Part shown: piece by piece, positions 51,998 through 61,222 of the stretch | Numbering within the stretch: the stretch's first letter is position 1 | How the letters are laid out: each line of letters starts with the position of its first letter | Assembly: GCA_016183065.1 (NCBI GenBank) | Contig: JACPFF010000006.1 | Span: forward strand, 1-64,000 | Direction: 5' to 3' | From: Deltaproteobacteria bacterium | GTDB taxonomy: Bacteria; UBA10199; GCA-002796325; JACPFF01 | Length of the DNA: 64,000 nt | The notes under the pieces: model-generated | Databases searched by the model: none | What the model saw: only the letters and a program-made list of their open reading frames with translations | What the model was told of the DNA's origin: nothing | Translations under genes and position numbers: made by a program

Positions 51998-52886
51998 AGA
52001 CCCTCTTGGTTCTCCGCACAAAATCACTCACCACGCTGGCCATGGCCTGTTCGCGTCCGTGAAAACTGTGGCCGGCATGCGGGACAAGTTGCACGGGAAG
52101 TTTCGGGCAGGTCGCTGTGAGAAAATCACGGATCGCTGCGGCTGATGTCGGAAGATATTCATCGTTGACACCAAGGACGATCATGCCGGGGATCTGCTGC
52201 CGGGCCAGCCGGCGCCATTTGGCGGATCGTTGCAACATGCGGAAGGGGAACTGGTCCATGCGACTGCGCTCTCCGTACAGGCTATGATAACTCGCCGCGG
52301 AGATGTCGAGATATCCCAGATTTTTCACCGGCATCAACCGGAATGGATCCCGGCGTCGCAGCCGCACCGCAAGCCGTTGCATGGCGTGATAGCGGGCCAC
52401 ACCTAGCCACCGTCGCTGGATGCCAATGTCATCGCCCGGTGCGAGGTAGACGGCACTGGCGATCCGCAGGCCGCGGACGCGACATCGGCGTTGTAGCGCA
52501 TAGGCAATCTTGTTGGCACCTGTGCTATGCCCGATCAATGACACGGTGCGGACGCCGCGCGTGCGCAGGTAGGTCATGGCCCCGCGGAGATCATGCAGAC
52601 ATTCGGTAAAGACCTCGTAGACCGCGCCATTGGTGTTCGAACGTCGCCGGCCCCGTGTGCGTGCGGCCACAATGTCGTGACCGCGCGTATTGATCGCAAA
52701 CAATCCGATCCCGGAACGACGCAGGGCACCGGCCAGTGCGGGGATCATCGTCGCCCGATAGCCGTTGCCGCCAAGGCCGTGCAGGTAGAGTGCCACATGG
52801 TGGCAGCGGGCGCCGGTGAGGAAACCGGTGAGCTCGACGCCATCGGACGCCGCCCATCGTACGCATTCATACGTCACCGGCCTCAT
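51981..52886 (-). CDS. Alpha/beta hydrolase
   Basis: The 301-residue protein has the oxyanion segment VALYLHGLGGNGYRATMIPALAGAL, the nucleophile elbow SLIGHSTGANKIAYAL, the acid region MIVLGVNDEYLPTSAAA, and the histidine in VPHAGHSFHGREQA. The fold is that of serine hydrolases or esterases of the UPF0017/DUF1749-like kind. There is no signal peptide. ATG 52886 is chosen because longer frames run into the divergent gene. It is divergent from the glutamine amidotransferase across 75 bases. Confidence 0.85.
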   Translation of the reverse strand: MRPVTYECVRWAASDGVELTGFLTGARCHHVALYLHGLGGNGYRATMIPALAGALRRSGIGLFAINTRGHDIVAARTRGRRRSNTNGAVYEVFTECLHDLRGAMTYLRTRGVRTVSLIGHSTGANKIAYALQRRCRVRGLRIASAVYLAPGDDIGIQRRWLGVARYHAMQRLAVRLRRRDPFRLMPVKNLGYLDISAASYHSLYGERSRMDQFPFRMLQRSAKWRRLARQQIPGMIVLGVNDEYLPTSAAAIRDFLTATCPKLPVQLVPHAGHSFHGREQAMASVVSDFVRRTKRVFRTTC

Positions 52887-52961
52887 CGGATCTTTATAAA
52901 GAGTTTTCACTTGGCCCGCAATAGGCTCTGCGATAGAGCAGGATAGCGTCGAGGATGAGCG

Positions 52962-53693
52962 ATGTGTCGAATGATGGCCGTGGTCGGGGATGCGCGCATG
53001 CAGGCTCAAGTGCTTGAGGCCTTTCATCCCCTGGGTAAAGACGGAAAAGTCCGTCCGTGGGAGACTCCCGGGCATCTCGACGGCTGGGGGATGGCAAAGT
53101 ACACACCGCAAGGGCCTTTGCTCATGACCCGGTCGGGCGGCGATGTTGATCGGGAAGGGGAGGCCTATGGGGCCGCCAGCATGCATGCCATTGCCCTGGA
53201 AGGTGCCCTGGTCATGGTCCATTTTCGGAAGGCCACCATCGGCGACGTGCGACCGGAGAATGCGCAGCCATTTGTGCATCGGCGATGGCTCTTTGCGCAT
53301 AATGGGACGATCATGGATCTGGAAAAATTCGGGCCAAAACCGGTCACGGAAGGATCGACCGACAGCGAGGATTTTTTCCGCCGCTGGTGTGCGCAGGGGA
53401 AGGACATGGATGGATATCGCGGCTGGGTGGAAACAGTCGCCAACGGTTGCCGGTACACGTCATTGACATCGCTCCTCTGCGATGGCGAGGTCTTGTTGGC
53501 CTGTCGTCGGTCGAGTGGGAGACTCTTTGAGGGGTGTCCGGCGGATGTCGATCCCGCCTCTCTCCCCTCTCCCTATACTTTGTACCATTGGACAGACGGA
53601 AGGTCGCATCTCTTCTGTTCGGAGCCACTCCCGTTGTTGGGAAGCGGCTGGAGGGCGTTGGAAAATGGCGAATTGCTTACGATCCATTTGTAG
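52962..53693 (+). CDS. Class II glutamine amidotransferase (YafJ/EgtC-like)
   Basis: The 243-residue protein starts MCRMMAVVG, which leaves Cys2 as the N-terminal nucleophile after Met removal. It keeps GHLDGWGMAKYT, MVHFRKATIGDVRPENAQPF and FAHNGTIMDLEKF, the glutaminase pocket of the GATase_4 group. No synthase domain is fused to it. It presumably supplies ammonia from glutamine or cleaves a glutamyl-like amide, as EgtC does. It leads a tight series of genes running to 56.8 kb. Confidence 0.85.
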   Translation: MCRMMAVVGDARMQAQVLEAFHPLGKDGKVRPWETPGHLDGWGMAKYTPQGPLLMTRSGGDVDREGEAYGAASMHAIALEGALVMVHFRKATIGDVRPENAQPFVHRRWLFAHNGTIMDLEKFGPKPVTEGSTDSEDFFRRWCAQGKDMDGYRGWVETVANGCRYTSLTSLLCDGEVLLACRRSSGRLFEGCPADVDPASLPSPYTLYHWTDGRSHLFCSEPLPLLGSGWRALENGELLTIHL

Positions 53694-54144
53694 TGGGTTT
53701 GCGGTGCTTGCCCTCTGGGGGAGTGGTGTGACCATGGCCGGTCCCCTGTCGACCGATCTTTCGGTGGAGGATCGCAGCCACGCGACCATCGGGTATCTAC
53801 GCGCGAGTGGGATGGTCGAAGCCGCGGGGCATGTCACGATCGGGTATCTCCGTGCCGATGGCATGGTGGAAGATCGGGGCCATGGCACAGTGGGGTATTA
53901 TCGAGGGAGCGGCATGATCGAAGATCGGGGACACGGCGCCGTCGGATACTTTCAAGTGCGCGGGGGAACTACAGTGCTGGAAGATCGCGGGCACAGTATC
54001 ATGGGGTATCTGGACCACACGGGGATCATCGAGAATCGCCATCATGGCATTGTGGGATATGTCCGGGGACCGGTGGAGGGGCATCAGGGACCGATTGCCG
54101 CGTATCTCTTCTTGTTGCAGCCGGAACTGTTGTCGGTGCCATGA
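53665..54144 (+). CDS. Exported beta-flower repeat protein
   Basis: The 159-residue protein has a signal peptide (SICSGFAVLALWGSGVTMAG) and then six tandem repeats of about 17-20 residues with the pattern VEDRGHGTVGYLRADGM (VEDRSHATIGYLRASG, VEAAGHVTIGYLRADG, VEDRGHGTVGYYRGSG, IEDRGHGAVGYFQVRG, LEDRGHSIMGYL, IENRHHGIVGYV). This is the signature of 4- or 5-fold beta-flower domains. It starts inside the end of the amidotransferase gene, with GGAGGG upstream. The binding partner is unknown. Confidence 0.8.
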   Translation: MANCLRSICSGFAVLALWGSGVTMAGPLSTDLSVEDRSHATIGYLRASGMVEAAGHVTIGYLRADGMVEDRGHGTVGYYRGSGMIEDRGHGAVGYFQVRGGTTVLEDRGHSIMGYLDHTGIIENRHHGIVGYVRGPVEGHQGPIAAYLFLLQPELLSVP

Positions 54145-55022
54145 TCGAGCTCCCAAACGGTCATCGACTCGAATATGTCGCTGCGAGCGGTGCCCTCGCC
54201 TTTGACGGGCGTGGATGGTGGTGGGAGTGGCCGCTGCGCTGGTGCGGACTCCTCGACCCCTCCAAATTTGCGATTGTCATCAAGACCGTTACACGGAGAC
54301 CCCGGCGAGGCAACCTGCGTTGGTCGCGACCCTGGGAGGTCGTCCGCCTCCTCAAAGGCGGGGTGGTCAATGCCATCGGCCTGACAAATCCCGGGATCGC
54401 GTGGTGGTGCCGGACTGTTGGCACGCAGGTGCCGAAGCGCTCCTACCGCCTGATCGGATCTATTTATGGGGAGTCGCCCGAAGAGATTGCGGAAATGGCC
54501 TCCATGCTCGACACCGTTCCGCTGGTGGCAGTGGAGGTCAACTGTTCGTGCCCCAATGTCGGTGCGCGTGCGGTGAGCCAGACGGAGGCGATTCTTGCCG
54601 CGATGGAGGGCGCCCGTCAGGCGACGCAACATCCGCTGATCGCGAAACTCTCCGTGGCACATGACTATTGTGCCATTGCACGCGGGCTGCAGGGAAAGGT
54701 CTCGGCGATTGCGATCAACAGTGTCCCTTGGGCGATGGCCTGTCAGGGAGCGGAGAGTCCGCTCGCGCAGTTTGGCGGCGGCGGGGTGTCGGGCCGGGCT
54801 GCACAACTCTACACCTGGCGCATGTTGCAGGAGTTGGTTGACGTGACCAGTATTCCGGTCATCGGGCCCAGTGTCTGGACCTATGAAGACATCGGACGAT
54901 TGCGTCGTCTGGGGGCGCGTGCCATCAGTTTTGGATCGATCTTCCTCCGCTATCCATGGCGACCGACGGCGTATGTCCGACGGGAACAACGGGAGCATTC
55001 ATGCGCACGCATGCGCGGGTAA
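54141..55022 (+). CDS. Dihydroorotate-dehydrogenase-like flavoenzyme
   Basis: The 293-residue TIM-barrel protein resembles PyrD: VVNAIGLTNPGIAWW, VAVEVNCSCPNVG, HPLIAKLSV, AIAINSVPW, FGGGGVSGRAAQLYTWRMLQEL and IPVIGPSVWTYEDIGRLRRLGARAISFGSIF. These cover the FMN- and substrate-binding loops of class 1 enzymes. The genomic setting (amidotransferase, exported repeat protein, SRPBCC protein) is not a pyrimidine operon, so it may be a paralogue with another substrate. It overlaps both neighbours. Confidence 0.82.
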   Translation: MIELPNGHRLEYVAASGALAFDGRGWWWEWPLRWCGLLDPSKFAIVIKTVTRRPRRGNLRWSRPWEVVRLLKGGVVNAIGLTNPGIAWWCRTVGTQVPKRSYRLIGSIYGESPEEIAEMASMLDTVPLVAVEVNCSCPNVGARAVSQTEAILAAMEGARQATQHPLIAKLSVAHDYCAIARGLQGKVSAIAINSVPWAMACQGAESPLAQFGGGGVSGRAAQLYTWRMLQELVDVTSIPVIGPSVWTYEDIGRLRRLGARAISFGSIFLRYPWRPTAYVRREQREHSCARMRG

Positions 55023-55726
55023 CGGATGGTTTTTCGTCCGAAGGCATCCGGGCGGTCACGTATGGATTGGTGCTGCTTGGGTTGGTCTTGTCACTCGTTG
55101 GGGCACACACAGGACGTGCCGGCGAACGGGAGGACACGGCGATCACGCTCGCTTTTCCCAAGGCGGAGGCCTATGGCACCGTTCATGTCGAGGCCGTGAT
55201 TGCCGCGTCACCGGAGGTGGTGTGGGTGGTCCTCACAGACGTCGATCGATGGCGCGGGTGGATGCCACTCGTCATGCGCGCCCAGTTTTTCTCGGCAGCC
55301 GCGACCACGGCCATCCCCACCGGAGTCACAAAAGACCGGGCCCTCTTCACGGAGTTGCTGGACCAGCATCCTGGCACGGCGGGTGCCCCGTCGATGCATG
55401 GCGTCACGCCGCGCACGACCTTCGAGGCGTACGATCTTCCCTGGCCGATCAAAAACGAGTGGGTCGTGCGGCACTACACCTACGATGCCTCGCAGGCTGC
55501 GAAGCATCGCTTCCGCGCCACGTGGCGCAAGGCCTGGGGCGATGGACAACCGGAGGGCTACTGGGAGATCTCCCCGCATGGCGACGCCGTGACGGCGTCA
55601 CGCCTGGTGTATCACTACCGTGTCAAGGCGAAACGCGGGCTGGCATTGGGCCTCTTTAAGGCCGGTGTCAAGCGCGCCTCCCGCCAGCTTGTCGAGGCCA
55701 TTCGCCGCGAGGCCCTCCGCCGTTAG
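55001..55726 (+). CDS. Exported SRPBCC/START-like protein
   Basis: The 241-residue protein has a long hydrophobic N-terminal segment (AVTYGLVLLGLVLSLVGAHTGRA) and then the START/SRPBCC pattern: YGTVHVEAVIAASPEVVWVVLTDVDRWRGWMPLV, KNEWVVRHYTYD and a final amphipathic helix (LFKAGVKRASRQLVEAIRREALRR). Such domains hold hydrophobic ligands in a helix-grip pocket. ATG 55001 overlaps the DHODH-like gene by 22 bases and has a GGAG site. Confidence 0.8.
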   Translation: MRTHARVTDGFSSEGIRAVTYGLVLLGLVLSLVGAHTGRAGEREDTAITLAFPKAEAYGTVHVEAVIAASPEVVWVVLTDVDRWRGWMPLVMRAQFFSAAATTAIPTGVTKDRALFTELLDQHPGTAGAPSMHGVTPRTTFEAYDLPWPIKNEWVVRHYTYDASQAAKHRFRATWRKAWGDGQPEGYWEISPHGDAVTASRLVYHYRVKAKRGLALGLFKAGVKRASRQLVEAIRREALRR

Positions 55727-55817
55727 CCGGCGTCGTCAGGGGAAAATGGGGATTCCAGCGAGAGGATGTCTGCAACGCGATCGCGGATCCGGTGGAACAG
55801 ACGACGCCATCCGGTCC

Positions 55818-56672
55818 GTGATCCGGTCAAGCACCGTTTGTCTGTTGGCCACGCAACTTTCTCTGGCATGTGCCGATGCTGCGAGAGGTGGGAGCGGCCT
55901 TTTGGCACGGGATGGGAATAGGGTGCGTTGCATGGGTATTCGAGGAGGGTCCATTGTCATTCAGGGGAAGAGTGCGCGCGACACGTCGCGTGGGGTGTGG
56001 TTTCACCTTCCTCCTGAAAATCCGCAATCCGTTCCTCGCACATTGCGCCGCTGCCTGGTGGTGGGAGGGGCCGATGAAGTCCGCGCTGATACGCAGGTTG
56101 AGGCCGTGGGTCGACTCCCTACTCGAGACTATGCGCAGGCACACCTGAGTCGGCAATATACGATTGATCACATGCAAACCACATCAGGTCCGCATGGTGT
56201 TTTCCATCAGTTTATGGCTCACCAGGATCAGCGTGAACCCATAGCGCTTGCTAATGCGGATATCACACGTCTTTGTGCAGCATTGGGCGGTGCCGCACAA
56301 CCGTTATACACGGCATATTCTGTTGAGGCAGAGGTGACAGGGTGGCAGAATAGCCCCATCCCCATTGCACCCGAGGTGCTCTCCCCAATCATGGCGTCGG
56401 CCGTTGCTACGTGGACCGGTCTCTTTGGTGTGAAACCCGTACAGATGATAGAGGTTCGGTACTGGGATTGCAGTGGCAAACAGCAGAGAACCATGCGCCC
56501 AAATGCCGCGACAAGAGCGATTGACACAATGATCTGGAGTTCGACGGTGGGGAATGGATGGGGAGCGCAATGCATCGCAACGTTGGTTTTTCAATTGATG
56601 TACTCGAATGGGCGTACTGGGTATTTTCTCACATCACAGGGGGGGGCTCGTCTTGACCATAGGGGTGGATGA
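55818..56672 (+). CDS. Putative lipoprotein, probably frameshifted at a G8 tract
   Basis: The 284-residue frame starts from GTG with MIRSSTVCLLATQLSLAC, a compact lipoprotein signal (lipobox LSLAC). ATG 55746, with GGGG upstream, would add 24 residues and is possible. No family is recognised. It has many Cys and Trp residues and the segment GVKPVQMIEVRYWDCSGKQQ. After TSQ the frame enters eight G residues at 56639-56646 and stops 11 codons later. With seven G it would continue into the next open frame. Confidence 0.55.
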   Translation: MIRSSTVCLLATQLSLACADAARGGSGLLARDGNRVRCMGIRGGSIVIQGKSARDTSRGVWFHLPPENPQSVPRTLRRCLVVGGADEVRADTQVEAVGRLPTRDYAQAHLSRQYTIDHMQTTSGPHGVFHQFMAHQDQREPIALANADITRLCAALGGAAQPLYTAYSVEAEVTGWQNSPIPIAPEVLSPIMASAVATWTGLFGVKPVQMIEVRYWDCSGKQQRTMRPNAATRAIDTMIWSSTVGNGWGAQCIATLVFQLMYSNGRTGYFLTSQGGARLDHRGG

Positions 56673-56865
56673 TCCGATAGATCAGCATATTTCCTTACTC
56701 GAGGGTGGCCTTTCCGTTGTCATACGTCGTACGATCGAAAGTGCCGGTGGAATCGTGAGACGAGATGCGCTTTCTTTGCCTGTGCTCGACACGTCAGAGC
56801 GGTCGCAGGCCCTTTTCGCACAGCTCGGCATCGATCAATACGGTCGGATTGCGAAGTACGTGTAA
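56608..56865 (+). pseudogene. Likely 3' part of the preceding lipoprotein gene (frame +1)
   Basis: This frame encodes LVLTIGVDDPIDQHISLLEGG and on to QLGIDQYGRIAKYV, a well-behaved soluble sequence with no good start of its own. Dropping one G from the G8 tract at 56639-56646 joins it directly to the upstream frame (TSQGGLVLTIGVDDP). It is therefore better seen as the displaced C terminus than as a separate gene. A sequencing error at the homopolymer cannot be excluded. Confidence 0.5.
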
Positions 56866-56981
56866 TCATCGCAGCCATCGTTTCCTCCCTCTCTCCCTCT
56901 TCGGACTCAGGTGACGGCATATCGCATAAATCCCCATTTTTTCTTGCAGTTGCCCTCCCCCTCGATTAGAGGCGGGGGACC

Positions 56982-58166
56982 ATGAAGCTCCACGAATATC
57001 AGGCCAAGGCCTTGTTGAAGCGGTTTGGTGTCCGGGTCCCCGATGGCGAAGTGGCCGACAGTGTGGCGGCTGTGCGAAAGATTGCGACGACCCTCGGTGG
57101 CACCGTGGTGGTCAAGGCCCAGATTCATGCCGGGGGTCGCGGCAAAGGGGGGGGGATCAAGGTGGCCAAGACCCCGGATGAGGCCTCGGCAGCGGCGGAG
57201 CAGATGCTCGGTATGCGGCTGGTGACGCCGCAGACCGGTCCGCAGGGTCGGCGCGTCAAAAAGGTGCTCGTGGAACGGGGTTCTGCCATTGCCCGTGAGC
57301 TCTATCTCGGCCTCGTCCTCGATCGGGCCACAGGTCGTGTAACGATTATGACCTCTTCAGAGGGTGGGGTGGAGATCGAAGAAGTGGCGGCGCGCAGCCC
57401 GGAGAAAATTTTGAAAGTTGCCGTCGATCCCGCGGTCGGTTTCCAGGGATATCAGGGACGCCAGTTGGCCTTTGGGCTCGGGCTCTTGGGGAATCAGCAA
57501 AAGGCCTTTGTGCGGATGGTTTCAGCGCTGTATGACACCTATATGAATGCCGACTGTTCGCTTGCGGAAATCAACCCCCTCGTCGTGACGGCAGACGGAG
57601 AGCTCCTGCCGCTCGATGGCAAGATCACCCTTGACGACAACGCCCTCTATCGCCACAAAGACCTTGAAGAGTGGCGGGATTTGGATGAGGAAGATCCGGC
57701 GGAACTCGAGGCCACAGCGCAAGGCTTAAGTTATATTCCCCTCGATGGCACGATTGGCTGTATGGTGAATGGGGCGGGTCTTGCCATGGCCACGATGGAT
57801 ATCATCAAGCTCTGTGGCGGCGAGCCGGCCAATTTCCTCGATGTGGGGGGATCGGCATCCAGGGAGGCGGTGGCCAAGGCCTTCGACATTATCCTCCGCG
57901 ATGCCAAGGTTGAGGCGATCTTGGTCAATATCTTTGGCGGCATCATGAAGTGCGATGTGATTGCCGAGGGTATTCTGGCGGCGGCCGCCGAGGTGCAATT
58001 GCGGGTCCCGGTGGTCGTACGGCTCCAGGGGACGCATGTGGATCGTGGCCGGGCCATTCTGGCTGGATCCGCGCTCCGCATTGACACCGCGGAACGTCTC
58101 GATGAAGCGGCGGAAAAAGTGGTGCGCGCCTGTCAGGGATCCCAGTCGGGGATCAGAGGACACTGA
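56982..58166 (+). CDS. sucC: Succinyl-CoA synthetase beta subunit (ADP-forming type)
   Basis: The 394-residue protein starts [17 protein letters not shown], with an ATP-grasp fold: [20 protein letters not shown], then [34 protein letters not shown], and the CoA-ligase part [37 protein letters not shown] and [16 protein letters not shown]. With SucD it makes ATP or GTP from succinyl-CoA in the TCA cycle. A GAGGCGGGGG site precedes it. Confidence 0.96.
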   Translation: MKLHEYQAKALLKRFGVRVPDGEVADSVAAVRKIATTLGGTVVVKAQIHAGGRGKGGGIKVAKTPDEASAAAEQMLGMRLVTPQTGPQGRRVKKVLVERGSAIARELYLGLVLDRATGRVTIMTSSEGGVEIEEVAARSPEKILKVAVDPAVGFQGYQGRQLAFGLGLLGNQQKAFVRMVSALYDTYMNADCSLAEINPLVVTADGELLPLDGKITLDDNALYRHKDLEEWRDLDEEDPAELEATAQGLSYIPLDGTIGCMVNGAGLAMATMDIIKLCGGEPANFLDVGGSASREAVAKAFDIILRDAKVEAILVNIFGGIMKCDVIAEGILAAAAEVQLRVPVVVRLQGTHVDRGRAILAGSALRIDTAERLDEAAEKVVRACQGSQSGIRGH

Positions 58167-58178
58167 GGAGACGGACGT

Positions 58179-59051
58179 ATGGCCATCTGGATCGACAAAA
58201 CGACACGCGTCATTACGCAGGGGATCACGGGCCAACACGGGCTCTTTCATACGCAACAGTGCCTCGCCTATGGCACGAAGATTGTGGGGGGCGTGACCCC
58301 CGGCAAGGGCGGGGGGTCAGTCGAGGGCGTCCCCATTTTCGATACGGTGGCAGCGGCGGTGCGTGCCACGCACGCAACGGCCTCGATGATTTTTGTCCCG
58401 CCCCCCTTTGCCGCTGATGCCATCCTCGAGGGGGTGGATGCCGGATTGGCGCTGGTGGTCTGCATCACTGAAGGGATCCCGGTCAACGACATGCTCAAGG
58501 TCCGTCGCGCCATGGCAGGGTGTGCGACGCGGCTCATTGGACCGAATTGTCCGGGCATTCTGACCGCCGATGTGTGCAAGATCGGTATTATCCCCGGGAT
58601 GATTTGCAAGAAAGGCCGCGTCGGCGTGGTCTCGCGCAGTGGTACGTTGACGTATGAAGCGATCGATCAACTCACGCGCCTCGGTTTGGGACAGACGACT
58701 TGCGTCGGTATCGGAGGCGATCCGCTTCCGGGGACCAATTTTATCGATTGTCTTTCGGCATTTGAAGCCGATGCGGACACCAAAGGGATGGTCATGATCG
58801 GCGAGATTGGTGGCACGGCCGAAGAAGAGGCCGCCGACTTTATCGCCGCGCACGTCTCCAAACCGGTGGTCGCGTATATTGCGGGAGTCACCGCGCCGGC
58901 AGGAAAACGGATGGGCCATGCCGGTGCGATTATTGCGGCGGGGAAGGGGAGAGCCAATGAAAAGATGGCAGCCCTCCGCGCGGCCCGTGTAACAGTAACT
59001 GACAGCCCGGCAGCGATTGGCAAGACTCTTGCCGATCTCATGGCCGCATGA
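58179..59051 (+). CDS. sucD: Succinyl-CoA synthetase alpha subunit
   Basis: The 290-residue protein starts [27 protein letters not shown], with the CoA-binding segment [26 protein letters not shown], and [31 protein letters not shown]. The phosphohistidine is in MGHAGAII. It partners SucC, twelve bases upstream, and ndk follows, an arrangement frequent in bacteria. Confidence 0.96.
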   Translation: MAIWIDKTTRVITQGITGQHGLFHTQQCLAYGTKIVGGVTPGKGGGSVEGVPIFDTVAAAVRATHATASMIFVPPPFAADAILEGVDAGLALVVCITEGIPVNDMLKVRRAMAGCATRLIGPNCPGILTADVCKIGIIPGMICKKGRVGVVSRSGTLTYEAIDQLTRLGLGQTTCVGIGGDPLPGTNFIDCLSAFEADADTKGMVMIGEIGGTAEEEAADFIAAHVSKPVVAYIAGVTAPAGKRMGHAGAIIAAGKGRANEKMAALRAARVTVTDSPAAIGKTLADLMAA

Positions 59052-59061
59052 AGGAGTGATT

Positions 59062-59496
59062 ATGGCACTTGAACGGACTTTGGCGATTATCAAACCCGAT
59101 GCGATCCAGAAAGGCGTGATCGGAGAGATCATCCAGAAAATGGAAGAGGCGAATCTGAAACCGATCGGCATCAAGATGCTTCACCTCGATCATGCCCGTG
59201 CCGAGGCCTTTTATGCCGTCCACAAGGAAAAGGCGTTTTTTGCCGATCTCGTCAACTTCATGGCCTCGGGCCCCATCATTGTGTTGTGCCTCGAAGGGGA
59301 GAACGGAGTGGCCAAATGGCGGGTGACCATGGGGGCGACGAATCCCGACCAGGCCGCAGACGGGTCCCTCCGGAAAGATTACGGCTCCGACGTCCAATGC
59401 AATGCCGTCCATGGGTCCGATGGCCCAGATACCGCACAATTCGAGATCAACTTCTTTTTCGAGCAGAACGATCTCTATGCCTACGAGTGGGTGTAA
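59062..59496 (+). CDS. ndk: Nucleoside diphosphate kinase
   Basis: The 144-residue protein starts MALERTLAIIKPDAIQKGVIGEII and carries the active-site histidine in NAVHGSDGPDTAQFEI, preceded by DYGSDVQC. Length and motifs are standard. It uses ATP to phosphorylate NDPs through a phosphohistidine and balances the nucleotide made by SucCD. AAGGAGTG precedes ATG 59062. Confidence 0.96.
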   Translation: MALERTLAIIKPDAIQKGVIGEIIQKMEEANLKPIGIKMLHLDHARAEAFYAVHKEKAFFADLVNFMASGPIIVLCLEGENGVAKWRVTMGATNPDQAADGSLRKDYGSDVQCNAVHGSDGPDTAQFEINFFFEQNDLYAYEWV

Positions 59497-59540
59497 CAGG
59501 CCGCAAAAAAGAGGCCATCTGCGTCGTTGGACCACCATCC

Positions 59541-59573
59541 CGCGATCCTCACGACACCGCCGTACGCTCCGGT
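59541..59573. repeat. Second copy of the dispersed core CGCGATCCTCACG...GTACGCTCCGGT
   Basis: CGCGATCCTCACG at 59541-59553 and GTACGCTCCGGT at 59562-59573 reproduce the centre of the MITE-like element at 5806-5839, with an eight-base instead of nine-base spacer. The 23-bp terminal arms seen at 5.76 kb are absent here. It lies between ndk and the TPR lipoprotein gene, just before the latter's GGAG site. Confidence 0.6.
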
Positions 59574-59584
59574 CGCGGAGCGGC

Positions 59585-61222
59585 GTGAGTCGGCGAGGCA
59601 TATGCCTCATCTTCTGGTGTCTGGGCGGCATGGTGGCCTGTGGCACGCAGCGCATCCAGCACCCCATCGCATCGGCACCCGGTGTGCAACGAGAAACCGC
59701 GGCAGATCGCCAGGCCATCAGGGCGATGGACGCCGTGGTGCGTGCAGAGCTGCGCGAGCTGGACAAGGGAGATCCCGATCTGATCATCGAGGATCTCGAA
59801 ACCGCGATCGCCACATTCCCGCAGGCGACCTCCCTCTATCTCGCGCTCGCACAACAATATATCCGGCAGCAGCAGTGGACGCTCGCCCAGGCCGCAGTCG
59901 ATCAGGCAGTCAGGGAATCGCCGGACGATGTCGCCGCCCATCTCTTGCATGCGCGACTCCTCCTCTTTCGCGATGAACGGTCGGAGGCGATCGCTGAATT
60001 GGAAACGCTGCGGCGGCAACATCCGCGGGAAGAAGAGATCTACACAACGCTGGCCCGTCTCTATATTCAGGAACAGCAATATCGGCAGGGAGAACGGATC
60101 ATGCGCCAGTTGCAACAGGTCGACCCGGACTCGCTGACCGCGTATTACTATCTGGGGACGCTCTATGGAATGCATATGCAGCGTCCCCAAGAGGCCATCC
60201 AGATGTTTCGACGACTGATCCACTTGCAACCCGGCAATGTCCCGGCACGCAAGGCCTTGGCACAGATGTACCTCAACGCCGAACGTCTGCGCGAGGCCTT
60301 GACGGAATTTCTGGAGATGGAACGCTACGCGGCCGGCGATGTGGATGTCCAGTTGCGGATTGCCGTGCTCCATTATGAATTGCGCGAGTATCGCGAGGCG
60401 ATCGCGCGTCTCGAACGAGTGTTGATCAAGCATCCGAAGGCCCATAAATTACGGTACTATCTCGGCGTGATCCATGAAGAGGCCGGCGACGATGTGCAGG
60501 CCATCGCCGTCTATGCCACGATCCCGGCGCATTCCAAGTATTTCAACGACGCGATCCTGCGGCGGGCCGCCCATGCCGTGGAAGCCAAGGCGTGGAGCGA
60601 CGCCATTGCCGTGTTGGAGTTCGCCCTTCGCCACAAAAAGGGGGTCCCGGAATTTTATCAATATCTGGCGTTTCTCCATCAGCAGGCGGGGAATGCGCAT
60701 GAGGCCGCGCGGATTTTGCGGCGGGCAATCCGGACCCTCCCGGAACGGGATCGCCCCTACTATGATCTGGCGATCCTCTACGACACGATGCAGCAGTCTC
60801 CGAAGGCCGTGCAGATGATGCTCGAGGTCTTGAAACAGAATCCCAAACATGTGAAGGCGCTCAATTATGTCGGATACACATACGTCGAGTGGGGACGCCA
60901 TCTCGACGAGGCCGAGCGGCTGCTGCAGGAGGCGATTGCCGTGGAGCCGGAGAACGGTCATGTGCTGGATAGTCTCGGGTGGCTCTATCATCGCAAGGGA
61001 GAGCCGACAAAGGCCCTGACATTGTTGGAGCGCGCGCACGAGCTGTTGTCCTCGGAACCGACCATCATGCGGCATCTGGCCGAGGTGTTGATCGCGTTGG
61101 GGGAGACGACCGAGGCACGGCAGTGGTTGACAAAGGCGTTGCGCTCTGCGCGGCAGCTGGGGACTGCGGGTGCCACGGAGGTGGGAAACATTGAGCGAAT
61201 CTTGCACACATTGTCCGTGTAA
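59585..61222 (+). CDS. TPR-repeat lipoprotein
   Basis: The 545-residue protein is read from GTG 59585 because this gives a compact lipoprotein signal (MSRRGICLIFWCLGGMVAC) and follows GGAG. The frame is open upstream into ndk, but that stretch is not coding-like. From residue about 55 on, it is a chain of about 13 tetratricopeptide repeats (for example AHLLHARLLLFRDERSEAIAELETLRRQHP, and near the end EPTKALTLLERAHELL). It is probably an outer-membrane-anchored scaffold. It overlaps the LolB/DUF4292-like gene. Confidence 0.88.
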   Translation: MSRRGICLIFWCLGGMVACGTQRIQHPIASAPGVQRETAADRQAIRAMDAVVRAELRELDKGDPDLIIEDLETAIATFPQATSLYLALAQQYIRQQQWTLAQAAVDQAVRESPDDVAAHLLHARLLLFRDERSEAIAELETLRRQHPREEEIYTTLARLYIQEQQYRQGERIMRQLQQVDPDSLTAYYYLGTLYGMHMQRPQEAIQMFRRLIHLQPGNVPARKALAQMYLNAERLREALTEFLEMERYAAGDVDVQLRIAVLHYELREYREAIARLERVLIKHPKAHKLRYYLGVIHEEAGDDVQAIAVYATIPAHSKYFNDAILRRAAHAVEAKAWSDAIAVLEFALRHKKGVPEFYQYLAFLHQQAGNAHEAARILRRAIRTLPERDRPYYDLAILYDTMQQSPKAVQMMLEVLKQNPKHVKALNYVGYTYVEWGRHLDEAERLLQEAIAVEPENGHVLDSLGWLYHRKGEPTKALTLLERAHELLSSEPTIMRHLAEVLIALGETTEARQWLTKALRSARQLGTAGATEVGNIERILHTLSV

